From: Magnetococcales bacterium
GTDB lineage: Bacteria; Pseudomonadota; Magnetococcia; Magnetococcales; JADFYX01
DNA length: 33,338 nt
Reading direction: 5' to 3'
Assembly (NCBI GenBank): GCA_015232405.1
Contig: JADFZS010000058.1
Location: 1-33,338 of the forward strand
Position 1 is the stretch's first letter, and each line of letters begins with the position of its first letter. The notes under the pieces were generated by a model, which saw nothing but the letters and a program-made list of their open reading frames with translations, did no database searches and was not told where the DNA came from. Shown here piece after piece: positions 1 through 9,789 of the stretch. Both the position numbers and the translations under genes were made by a program.

Positions 1-1647
1 CCAAATTCTATAAATATTTGGTTTAAAAAGGGGCATCTGCTTTTTGAACAAAATGATGAAACAAATGCAATTCTGGCACTAAACAAAGCATTGGAAATCG
101 ATCATACTTTCTACCAAGCCTATGGTGTTCTAGCAAAAATATATTCTAAACTTGGCAAGAAATTTTTTGAACAATATTATGTAAAGCTGTTTCAGTATTA
201 CTCACCAAATGAAGATGTAAAAGATTTAAAAACTATCTGTGACCTTTTTTTCGTTAATTCAAACTTGGCATTAGAAACTGCACTTAAGAACAATATACTT
301 GAACAGACTGTCTACATAAAAGCCACCCAAATCTGTTACTATTCCGGTAAGGAGATAATTAACCACCCTGAGAATTTGGTGCGTGTCCCTGTAGATAATT
401 TTATAGATTTTTTCCACACAACCATGCTTCGCCTACCCAAAGCTGTTGAGTTTGACCCAGCATCACAAGAAGAGACTCTAACAGCTCTATCAATTGCTAA
501 ACTTTTTGATGATATCAATGTCTCCAGGAATGATCTGGGAATACAATATTTTTATGCAAACCTGGAAAGAAAGCCGGTTTACAACCCTGATGAGCCATTA
601 CGTTTTTATCTTTATGCTTCGCGAAGAACAGTTGTGATGCAATATTGCTCTCGAAATATTGTCAAAGCTTTGGAAAATAACGGTTGTGACGTAACATTAT
701 TGATTGAAGATAGTGATTTAGAAGATGTAACAACACTGCAAGTACTCAAATCTCAATATGAGTGCAACCCCCATGCAGTTGTGAGTATCAATCATGTTAA
801 TAACAAATGGCTACACCCTGATGTATACAACATAACCTGGTGGCAGGATTTTATGCCGGAACTGGAGAATAAAAAAACAACTTGGCGCAAGCGAGATATT
901 GTACTAACTGCTGATCCGGCGCTCACTCCCTATCTAGAAAAATCTGGGGCCAAAAATGTTCAACGTCAGGAGTTTTGCGTCGATACAACAATATTTAAAA
1001 ATATCACCCCTCTTGCCCAGCGGCGAAAAGCTATCTTTATCGGTATCAGTTATAAACAAAGGCTTACGAATAAACCGGGAGAGGCTGAAGCACTGGATAT
1101 GTTACAGGATACCATGGATAAAGGGGAGCCATTTACCATGGATTTTCTCAAACATGTTGCCAAAAAGAGTGGTCTGGAGTTGCGGTATATATTTGATCTA
1201 GGCCCCCTGCTTACCTACGTTGTGCGTGATACCGCAGTTAAATGGCTTTGTGAATTGGCGCCAAAATTAGAGCTTGAAGTGGAAATATATGGGCGAGGTT
1301 GGGATGAATACCCAACCATAAAACCTTATTTTAAAGGTGAGGTTGAACATGGGCCTAAAGTGGCTGCTCTATACAATCAGGCCAAATATGCCCTATCATC
1401 AAGCCCCTATGTCGTTGATAGCCAGAGATTATCAGAGATAGCTGCTTGTGGTGTCATCCCGATAATGTATGATGCTCGCCCTTTTGCACAAAAACCCCAT
1501 TGGGATGATGAGTGTCTTTGGTTCAACTCTCAAGATGAATTTAATGACTGTTTTACAAAAAGCCCAAAAAACAGTCCGGCAATAATTGCAGAGACAAACT
1601 CCTATGATACATTTGCAAAAAGAATTATAAGTTGGATAAAACCATGA
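1..1647 (+). CDS. TPR-containing CgeB-like glycosyltransferase, 5' end outside window
   Basis: The reading frame is open from base 1, so the gene begins upstream; a TTG at 91 is only an internal codon. The first ~45 visible residues look like the end of a tetratricopeptide repeat (pattern ALNKALEID followed by AYGVLAKIY). The rest resembles GT-B glycosyltransferases of the CgeB/glycosyl-transferase-1 type: a Rossmann-like segment with a WWQDF motif, then GRGWDEYP and the C-terminal donor-site region with SSSPYVVDSQRLSEIAACG. Such TPR-glycosyltransferases usually modify surface polysaccharide, flagellin or other proteins. It is the first of a run of same-strand genes (cupin and radical SAM follow), with a 134-bp gap before the next. 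The fold is fairly sure; donor and acceptor are unknown. Confidence 0.75.
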   Translation, partial: PNSINIWFKKGHLLFEQNDETNAILALNKALEIDHTFYQAYGVLAKIYSKLGKKFFEQYYVKLFQYYSPNEDVKDLKTICDLFFVNSNLALETALKNNILEQTVYIKATQICYYSGKEIINHPENLVRVPVDNFIDFFHTTMLRLPKAVEFDPASQEETLTALSIAKLFDDINVSRNDLGIQYFYANLERKPVYNPDEPLRFYLYASRRTVVMQYCSRNIVKALENNGCDVTLLIEDSDLEDVTTLQVLKSQYECNPHAVVSINHVNNKWLHPDVYNITWWQDFMPELENKKTTWRKRDIVLTADPALTPYLEKSGAKNVQRQEFCVDTTIFKNITPLAQRRKAIFIGISYKQRLTNKPGEAEALDMLQDTMDKGEPFTMDFLKHVAKKSGLELRYIFDLGPLLTYVVRDTAVKWLCELAPKLELEVEIYGRGWDEYPTIKPYFKGEVEHGPKVAALYNQAKYALSSSPYVVDSQRLSEIAACGVIPIMYDARPFAQKPHWDDECLWFNSQDEFNDCFTKSPKNSPAIIAETNSYDTFAKRIISWIKP

Positions 1648-1781
1648 GAAAACAAAAAAATATTGCAATAAATTAATAATACTCACATAAGTTTAGATAC
1701 AACTCAGTTTTTTGGGGATCTTAAAAATGTCCTATTTTATTTGTAATAATAAATGCCAGATACAGAGAGCTTTATAAAATA

Positions 1782-2279
1782 ATGTCTTCAGTCCATTTTG
1801 CCAAGCAGCCGTTTCCACTGCTGGATAAAACTCTTATAACACAGCTAAAAAAAGATGCTTTAAAGGCTGATCTTGGTCGCTCTAGAATTTGCTTGCACCA
1901 AAACCATGATGACCCAATACAGGAGATGGTTATTGTCCACACCTCTCGCTCATTGGATAGGCCACACCGTCATGAAGGCAAAAGTATCTCCATCATGGTT
2001 TTAGAAGGTGTCCTTTATATTCCAATATTTGATGATAAGGGAAAAGTAATAAACTGTTTTGAACTATCAACATCAGATTCTGAAAAACCGTTTTTAATCC
2101 GGTTGTCACTAGGTGAATGGTATGCATGTGTACCTAAAACAGACCCGGTAGTTATTTTTGAATCATTGGGAGGACCATTTAAAAAAGGGGCTAATTTTTA
2201 CCCCGAATGGGCACCTGAAGATAGGGTAGAGCTGGCAGAATTTCTGCGCCGATCCATAGAAATTCAAAATGTAACTTGA
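1782..2279 (+). CDS. WbuC-family cupin-fold metalloprotein
   Basis: This 165-residue protein matches the WbuC cupin family found in O-antigen and other surface polysaccharide clusters. Visible family features are the SRICLHQN segment, the metal-binding PHRHEGKS motif around residue 82, the cupin strands with LEGVLYIPIFDDKGKV, and the closing FYPEWAPED motif. The two His residues in PHRH plus a Glu are the likely metal ligands. The biochemical role of WbuC is not established; family members sit beside glycosyltransferase and sugar-modifying genes, as here. The start ATG is followed by a full-length domain, but the Shine-Dalgarno signal is weak. Confidence 0.8.
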   Translation: MSSVHFAKQPFPLLDKTLITQLKKDALKADLGRSRICLHQNHDDPIQEMVIVHTSRSLDRPHRHEGKSISIMVLEGVLYIPIFDDKGKVINCFELSTSDSEKPFLIRLSLGEWYACVPKTDPVVIFESLGGPFKKGANFYPEWAPEDRVELAEFLRRSIEIQNVT

Positions 2280-2322
2280 TCAAATTCTAACAAATAAAAC
2301 ATATTTACCTACGGTATTTAAG

Positions 2323-3324
2323 ATGTCAAAAACCACACAGCCCATCCCTAATGGAACTTCAAGTTCTATAGTTGGTAAACAGGCTGAAAAATTCATAGAG
2401 ACATATCTAGATTTTCCCATACCTACACTTCTTAAATTTCCTAAATATTTTACCCTGGAGCCAATTAATCGGTGTAACGCTGAATGTATAATGTGTGGCA
2501 TTGATTTTAACCGCAAAAAAAAGGCTGTAATGAGTCAATCTTTGTTGGAAAAGATAACCAACGAGATGTCTCAATATAAAGAACATATTGAAAAAATCAT
2601 CATAGCCCTTGATGGTGAACCTCTATTAGACCGTTCACTGCATGACAAAGTACGCCATTTAAAAGATGCTGGCTTAAGGGTGGTCAATGTTACAACCAAT
2701 GCCAGCCTATTGAGCCAAAAAAGGGGTTCAGAGTTAATAGATGCTGGGTTAGATGAAATATACATCACCATTGACTCATTGAAAAAACCAATTTATGAAG
2801 CGATACGAGTTGGTTTAAACTTTGAAGAAGTTTATAACAACACTTGTGCTTTTATTAAACTGAGAGATCGCCTAAACCCCAAACTGAAAATCCGTGTATT
2901 AATGGTGCAGCAAGAGTTAAACTTTCAAGAAACAAAAGAGTTTGAAAAACATTGGCAAGATCTACTGGCAAGCACCGACCAAATAGCTATACAAAAGGCT
3001 CACAACTGGGCTAGAACCGCAGATGTTATAGAGTTTGGTGATGAACAAGATATTAATAAAATACCCTGTATATCACTCTGGGGAACGTTAGGTATTCACG
3101 CTGATGGAAAAGTTGGAATATGCTGTATGGATACACAATGTGTCTACCCACTAGGAGACCTCAACCACAATACATTAGAGGAGATATGGTCTTCAAAGGC
3201 CATGGATCATGCAAGAGAGTTACATTTAAACGGTCAGCGCGCTAAAATTAAACTGTGTGATGGATGTACAGTATGGCGAGCAGATAAACGGAAACTATCA
3301 GGAAATAGCGGACTTGAAAAATGA
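2323..3324 (+). CDS. Radical SAM/SPASM-domain enzyme
   Basis: The 333-residue protein carries the radical SAM cluster motif CX3CX2C at C51, C55 and C58 (CNAECIMC), which binds a [4Fe-4S] cluster and S-adenosylmethionine. The TIM-barrel half continues to about residue 230 with the glycine-rich-like ALDGEPLLD. A C-terminal SPASM-type region follows, with the ADGKVGICCMD and LGDLNHNTLEEIW motifs and a final LCDGC, expected to bind auxiliary Fe-S clusters. SPASM enzymes act on peptides, sugars or cofactors; the substrate is not evident. The stop codon overlaps the next start (ATGA), so it is probably translationally coupled to the B12-type radical SAM gene at 3321. Confidence 0.85.
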   Translation: MSKTTQPIPNGTSSSIVGKQAEKFIETYLDFPIPTLLKFPKYFTLEPINRCNAECIMCGIDFNRKKKAVMSQSLLEKITNEMSQYKEHIEKIIIALDGEPLLDRSLHDKVRHLKDAGLRVVNVTTNASLLSQKRGSELIDAGLDEIYITIDSLKKPIYEAIRVGLNFEEVYNNTCAFIKLRDRLNPKLKIRVLMVQQELNFQETKEFEKHWQDLLASTDQIAIQKAHNWARTADVIEFGDEQDINKIPCISLWGTLGIHADGKVGICCMDTQCVYPLGDLNHNTLEEIWSSKAMDHARELHLNGQRAKIKLCDGCTVWRADKRKLSGNSGLEK

Positions 3325-5201
3325 ACCTGGCTATCTCTACCTCCTCCTCCGAAGCAACATTTGATAACAGCAAAATCAAAAATCTGTGCACCTCATTAAG
3401 AGAGCAATATACCGTAATACCAAAATTACTTTTGGTACAGGTTCCCCAGATAGATTTTAAAACATTTAATCGCTCTATAGCAATTAAAAAGGGTTACTAC
3501 AACTACCCTCCTACAGGTTTGCAATATTTATTTGAATCGGTAAAAGAGCTAGACATTGAGGTGCGTATTCTCAACTTAAACATGGAGATATTGCGCAGCT
3601 GTCATGAGTCAAAACAATTTGATCACCTAAAATGGATGGAGATTTTACAAACTGAATTAGACAGTTTTCAACCATCAATTGTCGGTGTCTCATGTATGTT
3701 TGATATGGGCATTGATGCCATGTTGGAAATTTTTAATTTTTTAAAAGAAGAAAACCGCTACATAGTGATAGCTGGTGGCTTGATTCCTACCCATGAATGG
3801 CAGACCATTTTAAAACGTAAATTGTGCCATTTTGTGGTTGAAGGAGAGGGAGAAAACAAACTTCCATTTTTATTGTCACACATTTTTAACTGGCAGACAG
3901 ATAATGATGTTCCTGGAATCTATTTTAATTATGCCGGGGATACTTCACAGAGCCAGGGTCCAAAAGATGTTGTTGAGTTTGATTTTGACCTGATAGAAAG
4001 TTATGGGCAAATACCCGTTGAAGAACATCATAAATATGGCTCACTAAACCCCTTTGGGCGTATGGCAGGTATTGATGATTCACCTTTTACCGCAATCCAG
4101 TTACATCGTGGTTGCCGAGCTGCATGTACCTTTTGTTCTGTACATGGGCTAATGGGAAAAGGTGTCAGGCTACGAAAAGTGGAAACTGTTATCAAAGAAA
4201 TGGAGTTTTTAATAGAACAAAAAGGGGTCAAACATTTTGAGTGGCTGGATGATGATCTGCTGTTTTACAAAAATGAGTTTCAAAGTCTGTTGCAACAAAT
4301 AATTGAAAAAAAATGGAATATAACCTGGTCGGCCAACAACGGCCTTATTGTTGCTGCTATTGATGAAAAAACCATGTCACTTATTAAAGAGTCCGGTTGT
4401 ATAGGTATAAAACTTGGATTTGAAAGCGGCAACCAAGAGATGTTACGCAATGTACATAAGCCGGGAGGTACTCTAGAAAAATATCATAAAACCTGTGAAA
4501 TATTAAAACGTTATCCAGAGGTTTTTACCGGAGCCAACATTATAGTTGGATTTCCTGATGAATATTTTTACCAGATGATGGATAGTTTTCATTTTTATCT
4601 ACAAAGTGGTACCGACTGGGGAGCGTTCAACACCTGTCAAACGGTGCGTGGAGCATCTGCATTTTCCGATTTTGGTAGCTATTTTGATGCACAGATGGAA
4701 GGTGGTGGTGCTAATGTAAAAAATTTCAACCCTGCTCGCCGTGAGGTAAGTGGTGAAGTTGATCATAAACAGAGCGTGCTGAGTGGCTACGATATTTTTA
4801 AAATTGACCCCAACAGCCAACCTGACGAAGAGCAGATACAGGAGATATGGTTTACTTTCAACCTTGTTGGCAATTTTATATTCAACAAAAATTTAACTGC
4901 CAATGGTAGGGTACAAAATTTTATTGGTTGGGTTGAGATGGCACAGATACCTTATCATACAAACCCCTATATGGCCCTTTTTCTCGGACTGGCCCACCAA
5001 ATAGCCGGACGACCAAAAATTGCTCTGGAATATCTAAATAAAACAGATAAAGTTCTGGCTGGTAATAGCTATTGGCAGGAGCGATTTACCACCTTTGATC
5101 TCAACTGGGTGGTTGCTAATTTCCCCAAAGATAAGGATGCAACCTTCACAGTAATATCAGAGTTACGCTTTAGAGCTAAAAAACATTTTCCCAACATTTA
5201 A
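3321..5201 (+). CDS. B12-binding-type radical SAM enzyme
   Basis: The N-terminal ~200 of 626 residues resemble the cobalamin-binding Rossmann domain of class B radical SAM enzymes (PPTGLQYL near residue 63, VGVSCMFD, VIAGGLIPT, VVEGEGE). The radical SAM motif follows at C265, C269 and C272 (RGCRAACTFC), with the downstream LDDDLLF and GFESGNQEML motifs typical of this group. The classical DxHxxG cobalamin ligand motif is not visible, as in many class B members. Such enzymes do C- or P-methylations or ring rearrangements. About 150 C-terminal residues are not assigned to a known domain. The start overlaps the upstream stop by four bases. The downstream neighbour is convergent, and no clear terminator lies between them. 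Confidence 0.82.
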   Translation: MNLAISTSSSEATFDNSKIKNLCTSLREQYTVIPKLLLVQVPQIDFKTFNRSIAIKKGYYNYPPTGLQYLFESVKELDIEVRILNLNMEILRSCHESKQFDHLKWMEILQTELDSFQPSIVGVSCMFDMGIDAMLEIFNFLKEENRYIVIAGGLIPTHEWQTILKRKLCHFVVEGEGENKLPFLLSHIFNWQTDNDVPGIYFNYAGDTSQSQGPKDVVEFDFDLIESYGQIPVEEHHKYGSLNPFGRMAGIDDSPFTAIQLHRGCRAACTFCSVHGLMGKGVRLRKVETVIKEMEFLIEQKGVKHFEWLDDDLLFYKNEFQSLLQQIIEKKWNITWSANNGLIVAAIDEKTMSLIKESGCIGIKLGFESGNQEMLRNVHKPGGTLEKYHKTCEILKRYPEVFTGANIIVGFPDEYFYQMMDSFHFYLQSGTDWGAFNTCQTVRGASAFSDFGSYFDAQMEGGGANVKNFNPARREVSGEVDHKQSVLSGYDIFKIDPNSQPDEEQIQEIWFTFNLVGNFIFNKNLTANGRVQNFIGWVEMAQIPYHTNPYMALFLGLAHQIAGRPKIALEYLNKTDKVLAGNSYWQERFTTFDLNWVVANFPKDKDATFTVISELRFRAKKHFPNI

Positions 5202-5219
5202 AAAGTATTTCTTTAGACA

Positions 5220-5951
5220 CTACCCTTTGGAAAAAAGTAGATTCATGGTGGAATCAAGACGATATTTTTCCGGCATATTATCCATATTGTAAAATCCCTT
5301 TTTACCTTGAATATACTGGATAAAGCGTGACTTATATAAAAGATGATAACCCAACTCATCCTTTAACCATGTTGTCAACTCATCAATATTTAAACAGCGA
5401 AAAGGAATTTTTTCCCCATAATAGTTCTCCACACTGATAAATGTTGGTACATCACCGATCAAACTATCAGAAAAAAGAATATGGGGGGCGTTAAATGATG
5501 CTAAACTACCCAAAAGACCTTGCCAATCATCTATATAACGTAGAACACTCCCTAAATGAATAATCTGCGCACTATCTAGATTTTTTGGTATGGATTCATG
5601 AAATATGATCCGTTTATCATCGCCATGACACTCCCTGCCTACCTTACAGGCTGCCGCATTATCTATCACATGAAACTCTAGTGTAATATGGTCAGCCAAT
5701 GTTGCTGCAACCATGGGAAACCTATCACCCAAACCGCCTCCAAAATCAACAATCACAACTTTACCATTTTTTTGGCTTGTTGCGGCAAGAAAAGCCAAGG
5801 AGTACTCCTCGGTAACACCACCCATCTCATAAGCTTTTTTTACATGGGCTCTAGTTTTATTTAGCCAACGGTCACTTGCAAAAACTGTATCTGAGTCGGC
5901 ATTGGTTTGGGCAAAAGAGCTGTAGATACCGCTGAACACCTGAAATGACAT
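5220..5951 (-). CDS. Putative SAM-dependent methyltransferase, TIGR04325/LIC12133-like
   Basis: The preferred ATG at 5951 gives 243 residues starting MSFQVFSG and has an AGAAGGGA Shine-Dalgarno about ten bases upstream; the frame is open 23 codons further without a good site. The protein resembles the LIC12133 putative methyltransferase family: an N-terminal FSGIYSSFA, SDRWLNK, a SAM-binding loop IVDFGGGLGD (residues 67-76), SVENYYGEKIPFR, and the closing MPEKYRL and NLLF. Members occur in O-antigen and surface glycan clusters, and the acceptor is unknown. It is transcribed against its neighbours and shares a 148-bp divergent intergenic region with the radical SAM gene at 6100. Confidence 0.75.
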   Translation of the reverse strand: MSFQVFSGIYSSFAQTNADSDTVFASDRWLNKTRAHVKKAYEMGGVTEEYSLAFLAATSQKNGKVVIVDFGGGLGDRFPMVAATLADHITLEFHVIDNAAACKVGRECHGDDKRIIFHESIPKNLDSAQIIHLGSVLRYIDDWQGLLGSLASFNAPHILFSDSLIGDVPTFISVENYYGEKIPFRCLNIDELTTWLKDELGYHLLYKSRFIQYIQGKKGFYNMDNMPEKYRLDSTMNLLFSKG

Positions 5952-6099
5952 TTTTTTATATTCCCTTCTATTTACCTGTAGATTAATTATCTTAACTGTT
6001 TGGTACAAGCGGTTTTGCAAATTTTACAATACACTGCTAAAATATAAACAATATTTACACTCCATGATGATCCGGTTTTTAGTAGGATTTTGAATTGTT

Positions 6100-7923
6100 T
6101 TGAATATAAAGTCAAAAATTGTAGAAAAAGACCGATTACTTAGAGTCCATATCGCAACATCTTCCCCAAGGAGCAGTCGCGGTATCAAGGTGTTATCCCC
6201 TGCTCCTTTTGTTTTGAAATCATATGTCAATTGGCGGTTAACAACAATCAAGCAGTCTAAAATCAAAATAGCTACAACCATTTTTGACTCCATTGATCCA
6301 CCAGAAAAAATGGCTGCCAAACTTCTTTTAGAACCTGTTGATGTCATAGCCTTTTCTCTGTATGTCTGGAACCACAAAGAGACCCTTTTATGTGCCAAAA
6401 TCATTAAAAACAGCAACCCTGAGGTTATGATTATTATTGGTGGTCCCCAAGCCTCTCCAATTGCCGAAGAGCTACTTTTACAAAACCCTTTTATCGACAT
6501 AATTCCCTATATCACAACTCCCGGAGAGACAATTTTTTACCATCTGTTGTCAGCACTTATCGAAGGTAGCTCTCTTTTATCTGTTGATGGTTTAATGTTT
6601 CGTAACCAAGACGATACTATAACAAAAACCAACGGTAACGTTGAGCCTCTTGATTTTGCCAACTGCCCTTCACCGTTTTTGGATGGAACCATAGAATTTA
6701 ATGACAATACAGAATATTTAGCGGTGCTGGAGAGTTCAAGAGGGTGTCCTTTTGATTGTGGTTACTGTTTTTGGGGATCAGGTGGTAACACCATGAGCTA
6801 CTACCCCAAAAAGCGCGTAGAAAAAGAGATAGATCTTATATTCAATCAACAGCAAGTAAAACATGTATACTTTGCTGATGCTGATATTTTAATAAAAAAA
6901 AATCGCGCAGAATGGATTGTTGATAGACTTTTACAAAAAGATGGTGAATGTGGAGTCAGCTTTGAGCTGGATGCCCGCAACATTACAGATTCTAAACGTT
7001 GGGTAGTAGAAAAACTTGCCCAACTACCCAACTTTCAATTTGTATTTGCCATTCAATCTACAAACCCAAAAGCCCTTGCCACCATAGGCTCCACCCGACC
7101 TAACCCGAACATATTCAAACAAAGACTGACAACACTTCGCAGCTGGATTAAAGATGTTCAAGCTGTGGTGGATATCATGTTACCATTACCAGAAGATACT
7201 TATGATGGTTTTCGTAATACTTTAAACGACGTATTGACGTTAACCCCAACTAGGTTGGTTTTAAATTATCCGGTATTTTTACTGCCGGGAACGAGGTTTT
7301 ATAGTGAACGGGAACAACTGGGTCTCACATACCTTGATGACCCTCCACATCCTGTTGTGGAAACAGTCGGTTTTCCCAAAGATCTAGTAAACAAGGCGCT
7401 TATATTGGGTATATGGTGTGAGATTTTAACCTACTACCACCCTGCTGCTGGTATATTTTTTAATGAGCTAACAAAATTATCACCAAAAACCAGACCAATA
7501 GATAGAATGGAGGGTTGGATCAAGGCCATTGAAGAAAAGCTGCCTTTGATGGAATTTTGCGATAATTTAGTGGATTTTGCAGTTATATCGGTTGAGAATC
7601 TAAACGCAGCAAAGGGAGCCATCCTAAAAAAGGCTTGTGAGCCAGCTAGTGGACATATTATTTATTCAACTATACAGCAAATTGAACATAAGCACTCTAC
7701 ACCACATATAAAAGCAATTAAAAAAGGCGTAACTGTGTTTAAAGCTGCCGAGGAGGCTGGAATTTCCTGGTTGGACGAAAGCTCCTTGAAGACTCTTTTT
7801 CCAAAAATAACAGTGGATGGCTCTTATATTAATATACCACCACGTTTCACACCTTATAAAGATACCATTGCAGCACAAACAGAGGCCATCAAAACCTTAA
7901 AGGAATACGCTCACAAAAGGTAA
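6100..7923 (+). CDS. B12-binding-type radical SAM enzyme (second paralogue)
   Basis: The start is most likely TTG 6100: an in-frame stop lies at 6091, AGTAGGA at 6081-6087 could serve as ribosome binding site, and the expected first beta strand (LLRVHIATSS) begins a few residues in. The 607-residue product has an N-terminal cobalamin-binding-like Rossmann domain (VDVIAFSLYVWN, MIIIGGPQASP, ITTPGE). The radical SAM motif is at C216, C220 and C223 (RGCPFDCGYC), followed by YFADADILI and MLPLPEDT. This layout resembles B12-radical SAM proteins with a C-terminal DUF4080-like extension. Substrate unknown. A 183-bp gap precedes the next gene. Confidence 0.8.
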   Translation: MNIKSKIVEKDRLLRVHIATSSPRSSRGIKVLSPAPFVLKSYVNWRLTTIKQSKIKIATTIFDSIDPPEKMAAKLLLEPVDVIAFSLYVWNHKETLLCAKIIKNSNPEVMIIIGGPQASPIAEELLLQNPFIDIIPYITTPGETIFYHLLSALIEGSSLLSVDGLMFRNQDDTITKTNGNVEPLDFANCPSPFLDGTIEFNDNTEYLAVLESSRGCPFDCGYCFWGSGGNTMSYYPKKRVEKEIDLIFNQQQVKHVYFADADILIKKNRAEWIVDRLLQKDGECGVSFELDARNITDSKRWVVEKLAQLPNFQFVFAIQSTNPKALATIGSTRPNPNIFKQRLTTLRSWIKDVQAVVDIMLPLPEDTYDGFRNTLNDVLTLTPTRLVLNYPVFLLPGTRFYSEREQLGLTYLDDPPHPVVETVGFPKDLVNKALILGIWCEILTYYHPAAGIFFNELTKLSPKTRPIDRMEGWIKAIEEKLPLMEFCDNLVDFAVISVENLNAAKGAILKKACEPASGHIIYSTIQQIEHKHSTPHIKAIKKGVTVFKAAEEAGISWLDESSLKTLFPKITVDGSYINIPPRFTPYKDTIAAQTEAIKTLKEYAHKR

Positions 7924-8023
7924 AATCTGTTTTCATACCAAGTATATCCTGACTAAAAAAAGCAATGACAATATATATTGTGACAACAACCCAGATATAT
8001 ACTTCAAAACAGGCCATGCTTCC

Positions 8024-8052
8024 TTGACAAAACGGCACTACTCAGCTAACCA
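8024..8052 (+). promoter_or_regulatory. Candidate promoter for the HAD-APH/transketolase unit
   Basis: A consensus -35 hexamer TTGACA (8024-8029) is followed after 17 bases by TAACCA (8047-8052), a poor -10; CATAGT (8051-8056) is an alternative at non-ideal spacing. It lies 55-83 bases upstream of the ATG at 8107, in the only sizeable gap before a run of tightly coupled genes. Confidence 0.35.
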
Positions 8053-8106
8053 TAGTGGGTTATCTTTCCCTTATATTAATTAAACTTAAACAGCTAAGAA
8101 CATTTA

Positions 8107-9789
8107 ATGCGCATTGGCCTTGATTTTGACAATACCCTAGCAGTCTACGACAAATTGTTTGTTGAGGCAGCCATGGAAAAAGGATTTATTCCTTACAGCT
8201 CTTCTATAACAACATCTGGTGGTGGCAAAGATATTGTTAGAGGTATGGTGCGAAGTCTTCCTGACGGTGAAGATAAATGGCAAACATTACAGGCAGAAGT
8301 CTATGGGCCACGTATGTCCCAAGCTGTATTGATGGATGGGGTTTCCCTGTTCTTAAATGAGGCGGTCAAACAGAAAGCCGAGCTATTTATCGTCAGCCAT
8401 AAAACCCAATTTGCTGTATTTGACCATGAAAAAAAATATGACCTGCGCAAGACAGCTCTCGCCTGGATGACGGAAAAAAACTTTTTTGCCAAAGATGGTT
8501 TTGCCATTCCTCGTGAAAATGTTTTTTTTACCCACACTCGCCATGAAAAAGTAAAACAAATATCACAGCTTAACTGTGACTATTTTATCGATGATCTTCC
8601 AGAAGTATTTGCTGACCCCGGCTTTCTTGCCAAAATAGTACAGATATTAATTGACCCATTAGGTAATGCCGATACTAATGGACCGTTTCAACCTTTTTGC
8701 GGCTGGGCTGCAATTAAACAGGAGGTTTTTGGTGGCCCTCCCACCAAGAGCAACACAGTTAGTGTCAAGTCAGACTGTGAGGTTTTAAGAATTGCAGAAA
8801 AACTAACAGGCAATAAGGTAACTGCTCTTGAGACACCCATAAAAGGAGGCAACAATCGCCTTTTTAAGGTGGTTACCAAAAAAGAGAATTTTGCCTTGAA
8901 GTTTTATCTACATCTGCCAGAAGATCCCCGTGACAGGCAGGGTACTGAAACCAAAGCACTTAAATTTTTGAACAACCAATCTATTACCCAGGTACCAATT
9001 TTATACAGTACAGATAAAGAGAATAGATGCTCTATTATGGAGTGGATTGAAGGTAGCGCAATCACTACCCCAACCACCCCTGATATCGATGCAGTTTTGG
9101 CCCTTATCAAACAGCTCCATAAACTTGGAGACAAACCAGAGGCTAGCAATCTACCATTGGCCTCTGCTGCTTGCCTATCTGCTGCAGCACTAGAAAGCCA
9201 GATAAGTGAACGGATGTTACGATTGGCAATTAATCAAGACAAACACCCAGATCTTGAACTTTTTATCATCCGAGAATTCACCCCATTTTTAAATAAGACT
9301 ATTGCCAGTATTAAATCAAGTTTTCAACAAAACAATCTTGACTTTCATGCTGAAACACCGATCAAATACCGGATTTTAAGCCCATCGGATTTAAGCTTTC
9401 CCAACACTCTACGCCGCACGAACGGAGATGTGGTATTTCTCGACTTTGAATATTTTGGCTGGGATGATCCGGTTAAATTGGCATCAGATTTTCTACTTCA
9501 TCCCGGAATGTTGATTGCCGATAAAGATAAGGAGAGGTTTACAAAAGAGATAACCAATATGTTTAGTGCTGATGTAACATTCACATTCCGTTTACAGCAG
9601 CTTTATCCGCTGTTTGGTCTGTGTTGGTGTTTAATAATACTCAATGTTTTTCTTCCTGAAGGGTGGCGGAGAAGAACCTTTGCCGCCAACCCCGAGGAGA
9701 AAAAGATTGCCCTTGACAGACAGCTAGACAAGGCTCGAAACCTCCTTTTATCTTTGCAAAAAAACGGTAGCGGTATCAAATATGCTTGA
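8107..9789 (+). CDS. HAD-like phosphatase fused to APH-type phosphotransferase
   Basis: Two catalytic modules are fused in 560 residues. Residues 1-205 look like a HAD-superfamily domain: motif I is DFDNT with D6 and D8, motif II the Ser in FIVSHKTQ, and the acidic motif IV is YFIDDLPE. Residues ~220-540 resemble aminoglycoside/choline-kinase-like phosphotransferases: a GGNNRLFKV nucleotide loop, the FALKFY lysine, a catalytic loop SPSDLSFPN with D428 (the usual His two residues earlier is Ser), and the metal-binding DFEYFGWDDP (D446). One protein may thus add and remove phosphate on a sugar or amino-alcohol, or the HAD half may act on another metabolite. The gene overlaps the transketolase N-subunit gene by eight bases. 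Confidence 0.78.
   Translation: MRIGLDFDNTLAVYDKLFVEAAMEKGFIPYSSSITTSGGGKDIVRGMVRSLPDGEDKWQTLQAEVYGPRMSQAVLMDGVSLFLNEAVKQKAELFIVSHKTQFAVFDHEKKYDLRKTALAWMTEKNFFAKDGFAIPRENVFFTHTRHEKVKQISQLNCDYFIDDLPEVFADPGFLAKIVQILIDPLGNADTNGPFQPFCGWAAIKQEVFGGPPTKSNTVSVKSDCEVLRIAEKLTGNKVTALETPIKGGNNRLFKVVTKKENFALKFYLHLPEDPRDRQGTETKALKFLNNQSITQVPILYSTDKENRCSIMEWIEGSAITTPTTPDIDAVLALIKQLHKLGDKPEASNLPLASAACLSAAALESQISERMLRLAINQDKHPDLELFIIREFTPFLNKTIASIKSSFQQNNLDFHAETPIKYRILSPSDLSFPNTLRRTNGDVVFLDFEYFGWDDPVKLASDFLLHPGMLIADKDKERFTKEITNMFSADVTFTFRLQQLYPLFGLCWCLIILNVFLPEGWRRRTFAANPEEKKIALDRQLDKARNLLLSLQKNGSGIKYA

Noticed and set aside
2304..2312. TTTACCTAC near the radical SAM start, matching the repeat at 33141
   Set aside because: A single nine-base match in AT-rich DNA, far from the other copies and without a partner repeat; likely chance.
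6024..6500. 158-codon minus-strand frame overlapping the start of the second B12-type radical SAM gene
   Set aside because: It would cover a divergent promoter region and a conserved Rossmann domain on the other strand; no recognisable family.
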